Shown: positions 15,778 through 26,900, numbered from the stretch's first letter. The stretch: DNA of 34,724 nucleotides from Methylococcaceae bacterium (GCA_005772825.1 SXIP01000134.1:1-34724); one strand, 5' to 3'. A program made the numbers and translations. The notes: generated by a model not told the origin, from the sequence alone.

Positions 15778-18041
15778 AACATGTCCTCAAAACTTTGCGT
15801 ACCCGCATCTTTTTCAAGCAATGACGCAGGAAATTTAACCGTTAATAATTTATGGTCTTGTTCATGAACTCCAGCATAGTGATAAGACAGCAAGACCTCG
15901 ATTTCAGTAAAGCCTTCTTGTTCTTGCGTGGAGCTGAAGCGTAGCATTAAGTTTTGGGTTTTATTCGCCCTTAGGCTATCCACATTTCCCTTACCTGAAA
16001 AAGGCGAGGCCAGGCTGATTTCAATTGTTGTCAAATCTTTATCATGATTGATAAGTTGCATTTCTATTTGCCATTGCCGATCTGCCACCCGCACACATTG
16101 GTTATCCGGCAATTTAATTTCTAATGGAGTGACCCCAACTTGAGAGGGCTTTGAAGCCAATGTAATGCAGGGTATCAGAACTTCTTCTGGGGTAAGTCCG
16201 CCATGCGCCAGTAAACCTTTAGGGGTCAGCCTACACCGTTGTTTAGATACGGCATATTCACCTAGCAACGCAAAATCATCGGGCAAGGATGTTGCGCCTT
16301 TTAATTTGAAAGCTCTATCTTTGCATTCACTTAAGGTCTGGCCTTGGTAAATACTTTGGGTGACGGTCATGCCATGATCGGCAGTGATAAAAAACACAAT
16401 GTCTTTGTTAAGCAAGGCAGCATCTTTTTCCCAACGGTTCAACATGCGTTTGATTTGGCTCATGATCGGTTGAATATCATCGCGGTGTTTACTGAAACTA
16501 GGGCAATCATGCAAGCGTTCATCCAGACGGTTTTCAAAATACACCAACAATTGCGTTGCTTCATCAATGCGTTCAGAATTTTCCGACCAACTTTTAAGCA
16601 CTTTAAGAGAGTCCGGCGTAGGCAAATAATCTTGATAAACTTGGCGTAGGATAGCTTCCTGATTCCCAGGCGGTTGTTGGTTGACAGGCAAACCCGTCAA
16701 TACAGCCATTTTACCCACCTCAGTCAATGTGGGTAGCGGCGCAAACAACTGCTCCTGATGCAAAACCAATCCGTTCATCCCTTGCAACATCTGCACCACT
16801 TTATCCTGATTCATTGCCGATAAAGCATCAACCATAATGATGACAGCCACATAGCCCTGCTGTAGATAGGCCTTTACTTTAACAGAAAACTGCCGCCAAT
16901 CGTGTTTTGAGCGGGGCACACGCGCAGATTGTGCTGCCAGCAACCAGTCTGTAAAACTGCGATTGATAGCTTCATCTAAATTATGTTTATCCAAAAACGC
17001 TTGTCGGCAATAATCAAAATACCCCTCACTCCAATTGATTGCCTCATCAACCGTAGCGGAGGCATCTAACAAAGGATAGCCATCCAGGCATTTCTGTAAT
17101 GCTTCAGATAATATCTGAGCCTGTCCACTACTGAACGTGTGCAGTTTGGTCAATAAAGCAGGGGTCAGCAATTCACGGCGACCAGTAACCCGCTCTTGTA
17201 CGGCATCAAGCAAGCTAGGCCAATCAATCAGCCAATCGGCTAGGGTCTCAGGAGGGGCCTCATCGGCATGAATTTTCCGGTCAATCGCATCCAGCGCAAG
17301 CAAGTATTTATCAACCAATCCATTGGCCTGGTCTTCAGGCAATGGAATCACAGGCAATGCTAGCAACAAAGCGGAATCGGATGTTTTCGGTGGTAAAGCG
17401 AGGTTGAGCTGATGGGCACTGATAACACCCCGCAAATGCTCCAAATGCTGTTGATAAGCAAAATGTTTGAAGAATGTAGCAGGACTTTGTGCCTTAAGCC
17501 ATTCACGGACAAACCACTGTGCAGATTTTAGTTCAAATCCCAAAGCCGAAATCAAATATTGGCAAAAAGCGTCCTTGAGAGGCGCAATTTTCAATATGAC
17601 GTGCAGGATCATGCCTTGACGGCTTAATATCTCAATAAAATTTTGATAATTAATATCCGGTAATTCAGGAAGACAAGCTTGCAATATGCTTTCTGCAAAC
17701 TGTTCCTCACTGTTTGGAGCGATGAAGGCTTTTTGTAACAAGCCCAATTTGACGATCAACTCATTGCTAAGCCAATCGTGGGGATTTACATTACATTTTT
17801 GCGCGAAGATGACCCTGGGTATGAGTTGTAAGGTCGGCAAGACACCGTTATAGCCTTCATAATGCTTAAAACGTTGCCATAAAGCTTGATTGCTTAAACG
17901 CACTCTTAACAAAGTATCCGTCTTAGATTTCAAGTGCTGGTCGATCTGTTGCATCACGGGCAAAACATCGCCAGCCATTTTAACAACCACCGCATCATGG
18001 TTGTCTATATTGAATTCATCGCGGATAAGCTGTACAGGCAT
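15774..18041 (-). CDS. pglZ: PglZ-domain alkaline-phosphatase-superfamily protein
   Basis: This 755-aa protein carries the hallmark domain of BREX/Pgl defence. Metal-binding landmarks lie in the C-terminal half: VIIMVDALSAM (about 401-410), LPTLTEVGKM (436-445, candidate nucleophile region), FITADHGMT (551-559) and LAHGGLTPEE (611-620). The N-terminal 390 residues are helical and unassigned. PglZ proteins are thought to hydrolyse phosphoester bonds, possibly on DNA or nucleotides; the substrate is not settled. The start lies 4 bp after the stop of the BrxC-like ATPase, and the stop overlaps brxL, so the three are tightly coupled. Confidence 0.95.
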   Translation of the reverse strand: MPVQLIRDEFNIDNHDAVVVKMAGDVLPVMQQIDQHLKSKTDTLLRVRLSNQALWQRFKHYEGYNGVLPTLQLIPRVIFAQKCNVNPHDWLSNELIVKLGLLQKAFIAPNSEEQFAESILQACLPELPDINYQNFIEILSRQGMILHVILKIAPLKDAFCQYLISALGFELKSAQWFVREWLKAQSPATFFKHFAYQQHLEHLRGVISAHQLNLALPPKTSDSALLLALPVIPLPEDQANGLVDKYLLALDAIDRKIHADEAPPETLADWLIDWPSLLDAVQERVTGRRELLTPALLTKLHTFSSGQAQILSEALQKCLDGYPLLDASATVDEAINWSEGYFDYCRQAFLDKHNLDEAINRSFTDWLLAAQSARVPRSKHDWRQFSVKVKAYLQQGYVAVIIMVDALSAMNQDKVVQMLQGMNGLVLHQEQLFAPLPTLTEVGKMAVLTGLPVNQQPPGNQEAILRQVYQDYLPTPDSLKVLKSWSENSERIDEATQLLVYFENRLDERLHDCPSFSKHRDDIQPIMSQIKRMLNRWEKDAALLNKDIVFFITADHGMTVTQSIYQGQTLSECKDRAFKLKGATSLPDDFALLGEYAVSKQRCRLTPKGLLAHGGLTPEEVLIPCITLASKPSQVGVTPLEIKLPDNQCVRVADRQWQIEMQLINHDKDLTTIEISLASPFSGKGNVDSLRANKTQNLMLRFSSTQEQEGFTEIEVLLSYHYAGVHEQDHKLLTVKFPASLLEKDAGTQSFEDMF

Positions 18042-18045
18042 CGTA

Positions 18046-21000
18046 TTACTCGTAGTCAGCTAAAACAGCCCGTAATGCTGCCGTGATGTCGCCATTTGAT
18101 AGCCCACACCCCTGAATGTATTTTTGCAGCAAAAAAACTAACTGCTCTTTTGTGGTAATCGGTTCGGCAACACGGTTTTCTGGAGAATAGACGCGCGGAG
18201 CCTGTTGATGATGTTCAACTAAAGTTTTTAGTATTCCTCGACATTCGCCAATTTCAGTTTCCGTGCAATGTTCGGTCGGTTTGTTTAAGAACGCCTGGGT
18301 AATTTTATCAGGACAAATTTCGTCAATTTGCCCATGCTCCTCAAGTAATCGGGCGAAGGCTTTCGCTTCAATGCTGGCAGAATCATGGTTTAAATTGGCA
18401 ATCAGTTGGCTTTTGGTTTCCTGGCTGTTTGGTAAAACTGATTGCACCGTTTGCTTTAGCTCATGGTGCTTGGCGTGGCTGATGCGCTCGAAATCATCAA
18501 GTAGCTCTTTTAATTTACCCTGCCCTTCATTAAGAATAGAACTTTCACTTGCATTATCAAGCACGACTAATTTAAGCAAAAACTCGGCTACATCTTGTTG
18601 GCTTTTACCAATCTGCTGTAAAAATTTGATCAACTCTTTAGTTTGTAGATGTAGTTGCCCCGAGCTCTTAACTGCATCGGGCTGTTCATTAATGAATTTG
18701 CGTAAGGCTTGCACCACTTCGATGGCAAAATCTTCATAAGATTGCTGATCCCCCTTCTTTAATTTAAAGAAATGGCTGAGTGCGGACAATATAGCCAATT
18801 GCTTAGTGCTAAATTCAAAGCGCCTGATTGTTAATTTGCTGTTCTGGTCAAAAGCGTCAGTCAGATTTGTGGCGAAGTCTCTTTCATTCGTACTTCCCCA
18901 ACGCAAGCGTTTAATGTCATCGCGCACGGCAACCGCTGCAAATAAAGCCAAGGTACAGGCAGGCAAGCCATACGGCGGGGCAACCAGCTTGTCGCGCAAT
19001 TCTTTGACTAAATAGGGCTGTTCACGCTTACGCAACAAGTTATCGTGCAACAGTTTTAAAACCTCTTTCACCTTCCCGTCGGTTTCATCAATTTTTCTAA
19101 TGTCCCAACAACCTGTAGGTGGTCGCTCGATAAACAAGCGGTTAACCCCTAACACGCCATCAATCAGTGCCGATGGCTCGCTGGTTTCATTGGCTTCACC
19201 CAGCAAATCGGTCTGATACGTCGGGTTAGTGGCAAAGTCCAGGATGCGCTCTACGATTTTTTGTACCTTGCTGCTGCCTGTGTACTTTTCGTCGTTCAAC
19301 TTGTTCATATTATTGGCACGGATGGGGATTTCCTGACTATATTCAGCCTGCACCTGCCCTGCAAGAAAGCCTCTGAACTCGTGCCAATTATTACAAGCGA
19401 TGGCGTTTGTCGTTCCTGCCTGATGAATTGAACACTTGCCGGCTACCAAGCCGTCGCGACCGTATAACAGCCTTAATACCTGCACTAAATCTTGGCGGTT
19501 TTTCTCCCATTTGGCTGTCAACTGGCGGCGCACATCGTCACTGGCAGTTTTTTCTTTCAACAATAATTGCAAAACCAAATAACGGCACAGTAATCCGGTC
19601 AAATTAAAATTTCTGCCTTCAATGGTGACGGTTTCGGAATAAATGCCCGCCGTTGGCAACCAAAAATACAACGGACTAAGCTTCATTTCCGCAATTCTGG
19701 ATTTGACAATCCCAACATCTTCGGCAGTTTCCGCTAACACCAGCTTAACCTTGGCGCTTAACGTCAGATTATCCAATTTCAATTGGTTGCTAATGGGCGG
19801 CGTCAACAGACTGACTTGATAAGAGCGGACAATCCCGCAAATCGAAGGCTCCAAATCATGGACGCCAATCATGGGCAACACGTCTGCTAGCATATCGGGA
19901 TGGTCGTTAAACAAAGTTTCGGCACTACGCCCTGCGAACAGCGCCAACTTATCAGGGATCAATTTTTCGACATCAGCACTCGCTTCACCATGTAAAAGCC
20001 ATTCTCCTGTCATGTCATTTTTCCAGACTAAACCGACTGCTTTCAGCCAAGCCAAATCGTCAGCCAGCTTTAAAGCCGCAGACGTGTTCGGTTTGGTATC
20101 GTATAAAGCACAGGACAAAAACAATTCGGTAGCCTGAAAATTGTCTCCCAGCAATTGCGCCAACAATAACAACTTTAAGATGTTGTGTTTGGCCTGCAAT
20201 TCTGCGGCGGGCAAATCGGCCGGAATTCGCGCTAATGCACGTTGATAACGGTTCCAGTCGTTAGCCGCTTTTTCTTTCAGGTTGTCGGCATAATAATCAG
20301 CCAAAGCAGGTAGCCTAACCAATCCATCGCCTAACAAAGCGTCAGGACGGAGTTCCCTGGCCAACAGCTTGCCCGCATTGTCACGGAAGAAGGTTAAAGC
20401 CGTCCGGTTAGACTGGGCAAAATCAGACAGAGCGAACAAGCCAGCCGCCATGACCGGGTGCAGCGGATAGACTTCTTTCAGCATATCGGCCAGATGGGGG
20501 CCTAAGATTTTAAATAGCGGTAATGCCGCACAACTTTCCAATAGGGTTTGCCGCTCTGTAATCGCCTGTTGCCAGCATTGTTCCCCTTGCAGCGTCCAAG
20601 TTTTTTGCATCGCCAACAAATGATAACCCTCGCTTTCAGAGGCATTCAGTTCAATCTTAAACGGTCTGTGAAAACGTCCGGCAATGGTTTCCAAACGATT
20701 TTTGATGGAATGATTAGCTGCTGTTCTAGTCGCATATTCAACAAAAGAAACATGGGTTAAACCAATAAACACCGTGTGACCTTGCCTAGGTTTACAGACG
20801 GTTTCGACAAATGTCTGTAATGCCATAATTTCCTGCACAGGGCGACGGTGTGGGTTGATGATTAAATCTTCCAGCGCATTGCCAAATTCATCCCAAACTA
20901 CCAAAATGCCGCCAAAACCGTGTTGCTCGGCCAAGTTCTTACCCGCTTCTTGATAAGCCTCAATAAAGTTTTTGCCGCCGTGGCTAGCCGGATTAAAAGC

Positions 21001-21690
21001 AGCCCTTAAACAGACTTTTTCATGCCAATACTTGAATACCTCTAATGCCTGTGGCTGATGCTGTTTCAAGCCTGTCCGCATTTCCGCAGTCGTCAAATAA
21101 TGTTCAGCCAATTGCCATTGCGACAAATCGGTGTTGGCAAGTGAGGGATCCCCCGCTGTAATTTCTTCAAAACGCTGAATACAAACATCATATTCCGTCG
21201 TCGGTAAAATGTTTTTCGGGTCAAACGTAGGATGCCGGATTAGCGCATCGTACAAACCTTCATACAATTTTGCCGCCAAGGATGGCGTTTCTGAACCATA
21301 GAGCGTGACCAGCAAATAGGGTCTAGCGTCCGGGTCGTTCCCCGCTAGAAAGGTATGCCGCAATTTTTCCGCCAAATCCTTATGTTCCGCATTACTTAAG
21401 CGTTGGAAAAACCCGGAAAATTCGGCACTACCGGCACCATCGCGGAATAATTGCGCGATTAACACGGCAAGATGGCTTTTGCCTGAACCGTAATTGCCAA
21501 ACAAGTTGATGGCCCGCATTTCTTGGGTAGCCTCGGGCAATACAGCTTTTTGCAAATGCGCCAGTACCGCTGTCGATGCCTTAGTCGGCGCAAAACAGGC
21601 CACTAAATTCGGGTTAGCAATATTGCGGTCAAGTACGACAGCCGCATCGGTTTGCGCGGCGTTGATTTCAATCAAGTCGGAAACGTGCAT
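18046..21690 (-). CDS. brxC: BrxC/PglY-like large P-loop ATPase
   Basis: This 1214-aa protein has Walker A GNYGSGKSH at 65-73 and Walker B ILVVWDEFGN at 262-271. The rest is largely helical and charged, as in PglY/BrxC, the large ATPase of BREX systems. It directly precedes pglZ with 4 bp between them. The start shares TGATG with the stop of the small upstream gene. The opening residues (VSDLIEINAAQTDAAVVLDRN) are typical of this ATPase group. It probably uses ATP to drive assembly or movement of the modification/exclusion complex on DNA. A second ATPase of similar size and domain position is encoded at 23924-27313; they differ too much for recent duplication. Confidence 0.88.
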   Translation of the reverse strand: MHVSDLIEINAAQTDAAVVLDRNIANPNLVACFAPTKASTAVLAHLQKAVLPEATQEMRAINLFGNYGSGKSHLAVLIAQLFRDGAGSAEFSGFFQRLSNAEHKDLAEKLRHTFLAGNDPDARPYLLVTLYGSETPSLAAKLYEGLYDALIRHPTFDPKNILPTTEYDVCIQRFEEITAGDPSLANTDLSQWQLAEHYLTTAEMRTGLKQHQPQALEVFKYWHEKVCLRAAFNPASHGGKNFIEAYQEAGKNLAEQHGFGGILVVWDEFGNALEDLIINPHRRPVQEIMALQTFVETVCKPRQGHTVFIGLTHVSFVEYATRTAANHSIKNRLETIAGRFHRPFKIELNASESEGYHLLAMQKTWTLQGEQCWQQAITERQTLLESCAALPLFKILGPHLADMLKEVYPLHPVMAAGLFALSDFAQSNRTALTFFRDNAGKLLARELRPDALLGDGLVRLPALADYYADNLKEKAANDWNRYQRALARIPADLPAAELQAKHNILKLLLLAQLLGDNFQATELFLSCALYDTKPNTSAALKLADDLAWLKAVGLVWKNDMTGEWLLHGEASADVEKLIPDKLALFAGRSAETLFNDHPDMLADVLPMIGVHDLEPSICGIVRSYQVSLLTPPISNQLKLDNLTLSAKVKLVLAETAEDVGIVKSRIAEMKLSPLYFWLPTAGIYSETVTIEGRNFNLTGLLCRYLVLQLLLKEKTASDDVRRQLTAKWEKNRQDLVQVLRLLYGRDGLVAGKCSIHQAGTTNAIACNNWHEFRGFLAGQVQAEYSQEIPIRANNMNKLNDEKYTGSSKVQKIVERILDFATNPTYQTDLLGEANETSEPSALIDGVLGVNRLFIERPPTGCWDIRKIDETDGKVKEVLKLLHDNLLRKREQPYLVKELRDKLVAPPYGLPACTLALFAAVAVRDDIKRLRWGSTNERDFATNLTDAFDQNSKLTIRRFEFSTKQLAILSALSHFFKLKKGDQQSYEDFAIEVVQALRKFINEQPDAVKSSGQLHLQTKELIKFLQQIGKSQQDVAEFLLKLVVLDNASESSILNEGQGKLKELLDDFERISHAKHHELKQTVQSVLPNSQETKSQLIANLNHDSASIEAKAFARLLEEHGQIDEICPDKITQAFLNKPTEHCTETEIGECRGILKTLVEHHQQAPRVYSPENRVAEPITTKEQLVFLLQKYIQGCGLSNGDITAALRAVLADYE

Positions 21691-22178
21691 CAGGACAATC
21701 CTTGCTTTATTGCGGTCGTTTTAGTCGATACCCATAATTTGACAGGTAAACCGAACAACTCACGACCGATAAAATACTGCTGATTAAGTTCGGCAAACTC
21801 ATTGTTTTCTACAAACACCACAATGACAGGGTGGCAGTTTTGTCTCGCGCTGAGTGCTGACCAAAACGCTTGCTTGTCGGTGATAGGCCAAGACAGCCAC
21901 CAATAATGAGGCTGCTCGATAATGAGGCCATTGCGCGAGGCATCGAAAACCTCGGCGATAAATTCAGGGCGGGAGCAGGAAACAGGCGGTCCTGCGGATT
22001 CAGGACAACCGCCTCGCCAAACCGTGTAATCCGGAAATAATGCCGTTAAGGCATTGGTTACAGAATCCAATTCATCCAACGCCTTGCAGGAAAAAGCCAA
22101 ATGACGGTAGCGGATTTCAGGGGCATGGTAAGTGGCAAGGACATCCATTAAAGTCTGGATCAATATCTCTGTTTGCAT
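21690..22178 (-). CDS. Unknown 162-aa BREX/Dnd-operon protein
   Basis: This 162-aa soluble protein lies between a DUF4007 gene and the BrxC-like ATPase. The central part contains PHYWWLSWPITDKQAFWSAL (109-128). It is followed by a beta-rich HPVIVVFVENN segment and YFIGRELFGLPVKLWVSTK near the end. It has two to four cysteines but no clear metal motif, and no membrane segment. By position and size it could play the part of BrxB-like small proteins of other BREX types, but I see no real sequence match. The stop overlaps the ATPase start (TGATG), arguing for a stoichiometric partner of that ATPase. Confidence 0.8.
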   Translation of the reverse strand: MQTEILIQTLMDVLATYHAPEIRYRHLAFSCKALDELDSVTNALTALFPDYTVWRGGCPESAGPPVSCSRPEFIAEVFDASRNGLIIEQPHYWWLSWPITDKQAFWSALSARQNCHPVIVVFVENNEFAELNQQYFIGRELFGLPVKLWVSTKTTAIKQGLS

Positions 22179-22234
22179 GGTTTCGTTGCGCCTCGGTACA
22201 AATTAGGGGCTAGTCATAAATGTGAGAAAACGGC

Positions 22235-23101
22235 TTACAACCAAGTGTCTTCACCTTGTTGCAACAGCAATAACAAAGTCTTTTTAGGGTCGCAATCATC
22301 GGCAAAAGCCAGAGAGTCATTATTGACGGCTTCGTTAAAACTAAAATAGTCTGGCCATCGTTGGCTTTGGTGCATACGCCGTAATTGCAATCGTAACTCT
22401 TCGGGACGACTGCATAAAAAGTTAGCCAAGCCGATGCCCATTAATTCTGAGAAAGTGACAGTGGAACGGCTTTTTAACTGATGAAAACGCGACATAGCCA
22501 GGGCATGAATGACAATTTCATCGGTAAGTTTAGGAGAACCCAAGCGGACGCAAATGCCATCCTCACGAATTTTGCTAATCTCTATCAAGCCAAGATCAGC
22601 TAGGGGGCGGTTGTCCACAAACATCCGTCTAACACTGCTAATTAATGATTCCAATGTCGATTCTTTGTAAGTTTCTGCATTATCGTTTTGCAAAGTGCTT
22701 TGTATTTTTTCAAAATGCTGCTTTGAGCTAATCCAGTCTTTGGAAAGCGTATCTAAGCAAATAAAAAAACTTCTGTAAGGTTCGCTACTTGTAGAAAAAC
22801 AAGTTGCCAAATGGAACGCCCACCATGTTGAAGATTTATTTAACTCAGGATCGTTGTTATTTAGCGACAAACCGAAATCAGTTAATTCAAATTCTTTTGA
22901 TGATTTTCCATTCCTAATGATCTGTGCAGCGATCATCCAGCCTTTTATGGTTGATAACCTGTTTTTTCCGGCAATGAACTCAATCCTGGCTCGCCTCATG
23001 TTTTGGCTTGAAAATATTTCCCTATCTGTTTTGAGAATATTGATAGCTTTGCTAATCCACCAGCGAGATACTGGTTCACCTTCATTATTGATTAATGCCA
23101 T
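22235..23101 (-). CDS. DUF4007-type protein, divergent second copy
   Basis: This 288-aa protein shares the outline of the DUF4007 family. It has GKNRLSTIKGWMIAAQII as the counterpart of the GLGRNMVNALQYWLQ segment in the other copy, then FELTDFGLSL and a STWWAFHLATCF segment matching TIWIIHWRIAS. The N-terminal HETFP motif is replaced by RRARIEF. DUF4007 proteins have no established activity but cluster with DndC-like enzymes. GAGAG precedes the ATG, 16 bp after the stop of the PAPS-reductase gene. This gene and the next upstream one look AT-richer than the ATPase genes. Assignment to the family rests on segment similarity by eye. Confidence 0.75.
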   Translation of the reverse strand: MALINNEGEPVSRWWISKAINILKTDREIFSSQNMRRARIEFIAGKNRLSTIKGWMIAAQIIRNGKSSKEFELTDFGLSLNNNDPELNKSSTWWAFHLATCFSTSSEPYRSFFICLDTLSKDWISSKQHFEKIQSTLQNDNAETYKESTLESLISSVRRMFVDNRPLADLGLIEISKIREDGICVRLGSPKLTDEIVIHALAMSRFHQLKSRSTVTFSELMGIGLANFLCSRPEELRLQLRRMHQSQRWPDYFSFNEAVNNDSLAFADDCDPKKTLLLLLQQGEDTWL

Positions 23102-23117
23102 TTAATTACTCTCAGTC

Positions 23118-23918
23118 TTATTTAAAACAAATCAAACAACCTTCATCGCCATCATCTTCGTCATCATCTTTGATCACGGCATCCATTAAGTTCTTAGATT
23201 TTTTACCTTTGTTCATGGCTTGAAACCTAGTTTTTATATCGTCCTTTCTAGCCAGCATTTCATCTAAGGACTCGTCTTGCGACCAGGTATGATCACGCCC
23301 TTCATTTTTATGGAATAGCTCAAAAGCCCTGGCTTTCTCAAAATATTCAGGATGGTTTTCGTATAAGCCTATCCACTCAATTTTTTGCTGGTAAAAACAA
23401 AAATAACAACCCGAACGGCTTCGCCAATCATAATATTTGGGTAAACCAATCCCGGATTCTTCAAGAATGCGGACTATGTCTTCTTTAATAAGACCGTCCT
23501 CCTTAAATGGATAAACTGCTTTAATATTGGGTTTGGTCGAGATGTATCCCGTCCGGTGAGTTTCATCGGCCCTTATAGCAACATAACTAATTACAGGGTC
23601 GTCACCGACAAATTGCTCAAAAGGTTTGAGCTTTAAGTTGACCGTGCACCATCGGGAACGTGCAGTAGGTAAAAAATTGCCATTTAATTTCAAGTAATAA
23701 TCAAAATCACGCCCCGCATTCAGGCGAATAATTTCTTTGCCCAAATAATCAGCCATCAGATCAACAAAGGCTAAAGTCTCCGGTAACTCCGCCCCGATAT
23801 CGGCAAAGAAATATTCCATGTCCGGCACTTTGTCACGTAAATAGATGGCTAAGGCCGCACTGTCCTTGCCACCGGATAAACCGAGCAGATGCCTTACAGG
23901 TTTTTCTTCATTCATCAT
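23118..23918 (-). CDS. brxP: PAPS-reductase/DndC-like sulfurtransferase (BrxP)
   Basis: This 266-aa ATP-pyrophosphatase-fold enzyme is characteristic of type 4 BREX and related to DndC. The PP-loop LSGGKDSAAL lies at about 14-23. Candidate iron-sulfur or catalytic cysteines are in SRWCTVNLKLKPFE (C91) and SGCYFCFYQQK (C171, C174). An acidic tail (DDDEDDGDEG) ends in CLICFK, giving another CxxC. It probably activates the DNA backbone by adenylation and inserts sulfur from the desulfurase. I prefer ATG 23918, preceded by AGTAGGCG. A longer frame from 23957 would overlap the upstream ATPase by 34 bp and adds no family feature. Confidence 0.92.
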   Translation of the reverse strand: MMNEEKPVRHLLGLSGGKDSAALAIYLRDKVPDMEYFFADIGAELPETLAFVDLMADYLGKEIIRLNAGRDFDYYLKLNGNFLPTARSRWCTVNLKLKPFEQFVGDDPVISYVAIRADETHRTGYISTKPNIKAVYPFKEDGLIKEDIVRILEESGIGLPKYYDWRSRSGCYFCFYQQKIEWIGLYENHPEYFEKARAFELFHKNEGRDHTWSQDESLDEMLARKDDIKTRFQAMNKGKKSKNLMDAVIKDDDEDDGDEGCLICFK

Positions 23919-23923
23919 TACGC

Positions 23924-26900
23924 CTACTTTAGTTTGGATGGATAGGTGGTTTGGCAACGCTTTATCAACTCAGCAATAATCGCCAGTTGGGCGCTTTCAT
24001 CGAGCTTGTCCCAGTCCGCTATTTGGTCGGCCTGTTGTGTTGCGAATTGTTGTTGGGCTTCGGTCGGGTAAACGGTTTTGGTAATGGTGTGGCTTTGAGC
24101 ATCGACTAAGCGCACCAGCATAGCCTTGCCATTGTGATTTTTATCGGGCGATTCGAGCCGCAGTCTTTCCAGCTCGAATAGCTGTTGGGCGCGTTCTTGC
24201 AACCTGAATTCGGCTTCAATTCGATTGACATCTTTCCATTTTTGCGGCGGTACTTTACCCAGCAGTGCGGCAGTGGATTCCAGCCAGGCTTGGTCGTTGG
24301 GATAACCGGCATCGCACAAGCGTCGAATAAACGCCCCGACCCCCATTTTGTCCGGCGTATAAGCGTCTAGGCCGTGATAGCGGTTGCTTAGGTAAGCACG
24401 AAGACTAGCTAAATCGGTAATGCTTTCCTGCAACAAGGATTGGCTTAATAACGCTTGCCAATCTTTGAGCATTGCGCCATAAGCCCCGCGCAATTCGTGC
24501 AACACGCCTACTAATTTTTGGATGCACTGTTCAACCAGAGGGGGTTCGCCGTTAAGAAAATCAGTGGGGGCTAAGCCTAAGGCTTGAGGTATTGCCTCAA
24601 ACAACAACACACCGGGACTTTGAGCCTGGGTAAACGCCGCCATGACCCGCACGGCTTCAATGCTTAATGTAAGGCATTGTTTGGTGTAGTCCGGCAGGCG
24701 AGAAGCAAAATTGACCAAGGGTTTGGCAATATCAAGCAAAGTGGCATCGGCGGGAATGTCGCCGATAACCGAATTGAGGTATTGATCGAATAATTCGCCG
24801 CGCAATCCACCCAGGTCAAACCGTTCCAATGCAAAAAATTCGGGGCGTTTGCATAATAGTTCAGCTTGATCCATCGTCAGTTGAGCGCAATACACGCCTT
24901 CCTGGTAAAGCGCAACTTCCCGGCGATAGCCCAGAAGATAGGCTATCAATAGAACAGGCAAGACCCCCTGTTTGATACCGTATGGCCGGCCCTGTAAGAA
25001 GCGGTACAAGGACGTTACCGGAACTTGTTTGCCGCTATCGCCCAGATAGTCGGTAATGCCTTCCCAAACCGGGTGTAGCTTGCAGGGGTCACAGGATTCA
25101 TCGGGTGGGTAAATACCTAAGATGCCGTCTACATACCGATGTAAACGACTGGCTTTTAGTAATGACAAGTACAGGCTCATTTCCGCCGGGGTTTTGCTGA
25201 TGCCTAATTGTTCTTGATTGGACGCGGTCAACATGGCGTGTATTAAACGATTGCGTCCGGTGTTTGCGCTGGCTGAAGGTTGTTCCCACATAATCAGTTC
25301 GTTGCGTAACAACGGTGCTAGTAGGTAACAACGTGTCTCCAGCCACGCCGACAAGCGGCTTTGTATGTCGCGGCGGTTTGTCACGATTTGTTTTTCGCCG
25401 TTGAAATACCAAATCATTTCTTTAGGTTCAGCCAGCAAATTCATAAACCTTGTGGCGGTTTCTGATTCGGCATGGGACAGCCAGGCTAAGTATTCCCGGT
25501 AAGCAATCGGGTCTTGATGCAAGGCTGCATAGCGTTTGGGCAGTTCATCCAAAGCCATTTTATTAAGCACGGTTTCCCTAAGCTGTTCGTGCTGGTCAAA
25601 ACCGCAAACGACAACAATATCCTGGCTTTTAAATTGGCTGGTATGGAGTTTTTCATCCTCTTCGGTGAGGTAGATAAGTAGTACGAGTCCATCGTTGATT
25701 TTGCTATGCGGGTGGCTTTTCGAGGCGAACCGGACAGCAAAACTGCGCAATGATCCGGTTTCTATGCTGACACGGCGGGCCACCATCGGTGGAATTGGAG
25801 CCAGGGTGTTTAAAATCGGTACAATCGGCTGGTTGGCAAATTCGGTTACGGTGCTTGAAAGTGCCTCGTCCAAGTCAAAGTCACTGCCTTGCCAGACGCG
25901 GTACTCTTGGTTGTATTGGCGGAAATGGATGATGGAAGCGGCTGTTAAGCGTTTCAGCAAAGCGTCCAAATCGTCACCAAATAACAGCCGCAAAAGCTCT
26001 GGGCTGGCTTTAAGCCCGCGTTGGCCACCGATCAGATTCAACAGGCCAATGGTTTTTAGCAACTGCACGGCATCATCATCTGGGGCGGCATCAAAACGCT
26101 CCAGAGCCGTGACCACTTCTAGCCACCGTCGATAGGTCAGCGGGTCAGAAAATCCACCCATTTGCCGGGCAATAAAATAATCATAGAGTTCAGCGGGAAG
26201 AATCCATGATCCCATTGCCAACTGGCCTAGTCTAGTTTTAAGCCCGAAGGGTTCGGTGCTACCCAAATAGGAAAACAATGTCCTTTCGTTTTGGGCGATT
26301 TTTTGGCACAGCACGGGCAATATCAACAAGGACAATGGATGTAGCGGATAGCATTGTTGAAAAATCTCCCGTGTCTGGGAGTCGGGAAGATTTTGCGGCA
26401 AAGCCCCCATTGTAGACAGTTGCTTAGTCCACTCATTAAGCTGTGAATGCAGGTAAGCGGTCAGTTCATGTTTTTGATCAAACGCCTCCGCAATTATTTT
26501 TAGTGTCTGTTCGGCAGGTTCAAGAAAGGCAATGGCGTTATAACGCCCCTGCACTTTTTGCCATTCATCGCGCAAATGCTTGCCTAACCGATGAGTATAA
26601 TATTCAAAGGCTTGATGTAACAGGACGACCACATGTAGGGGCGCATCATGGCTTTGCCGAGCATGTTCCGCCAACAGTTGCAACAGATGTATTTCCCGGT
26701 GCTGTGGGTGGTATGACTCATATTCGAGGAACTTGCCCAGTTCGTCAATGATAAGCAACATCCCTGAACCACCCATTTTAGCCCAACAGTCTTGGGTCGC
26801 TTGCAGATGAGCTATTACTTCGTCCATTGGAGTGGACGGAACGGCGGCGGCTTTAATAGTAGCTACCCTGTGCTCATCAAATCCCGCTTGCGCCATGCTG

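Noticed and set aside
18263-18739. 158-codon open frame opposite the BrxC-like ATPase
   Set aside because: Ser/Cys-rich shadow of a real coding strand; the ATPase frame carries the motifs.
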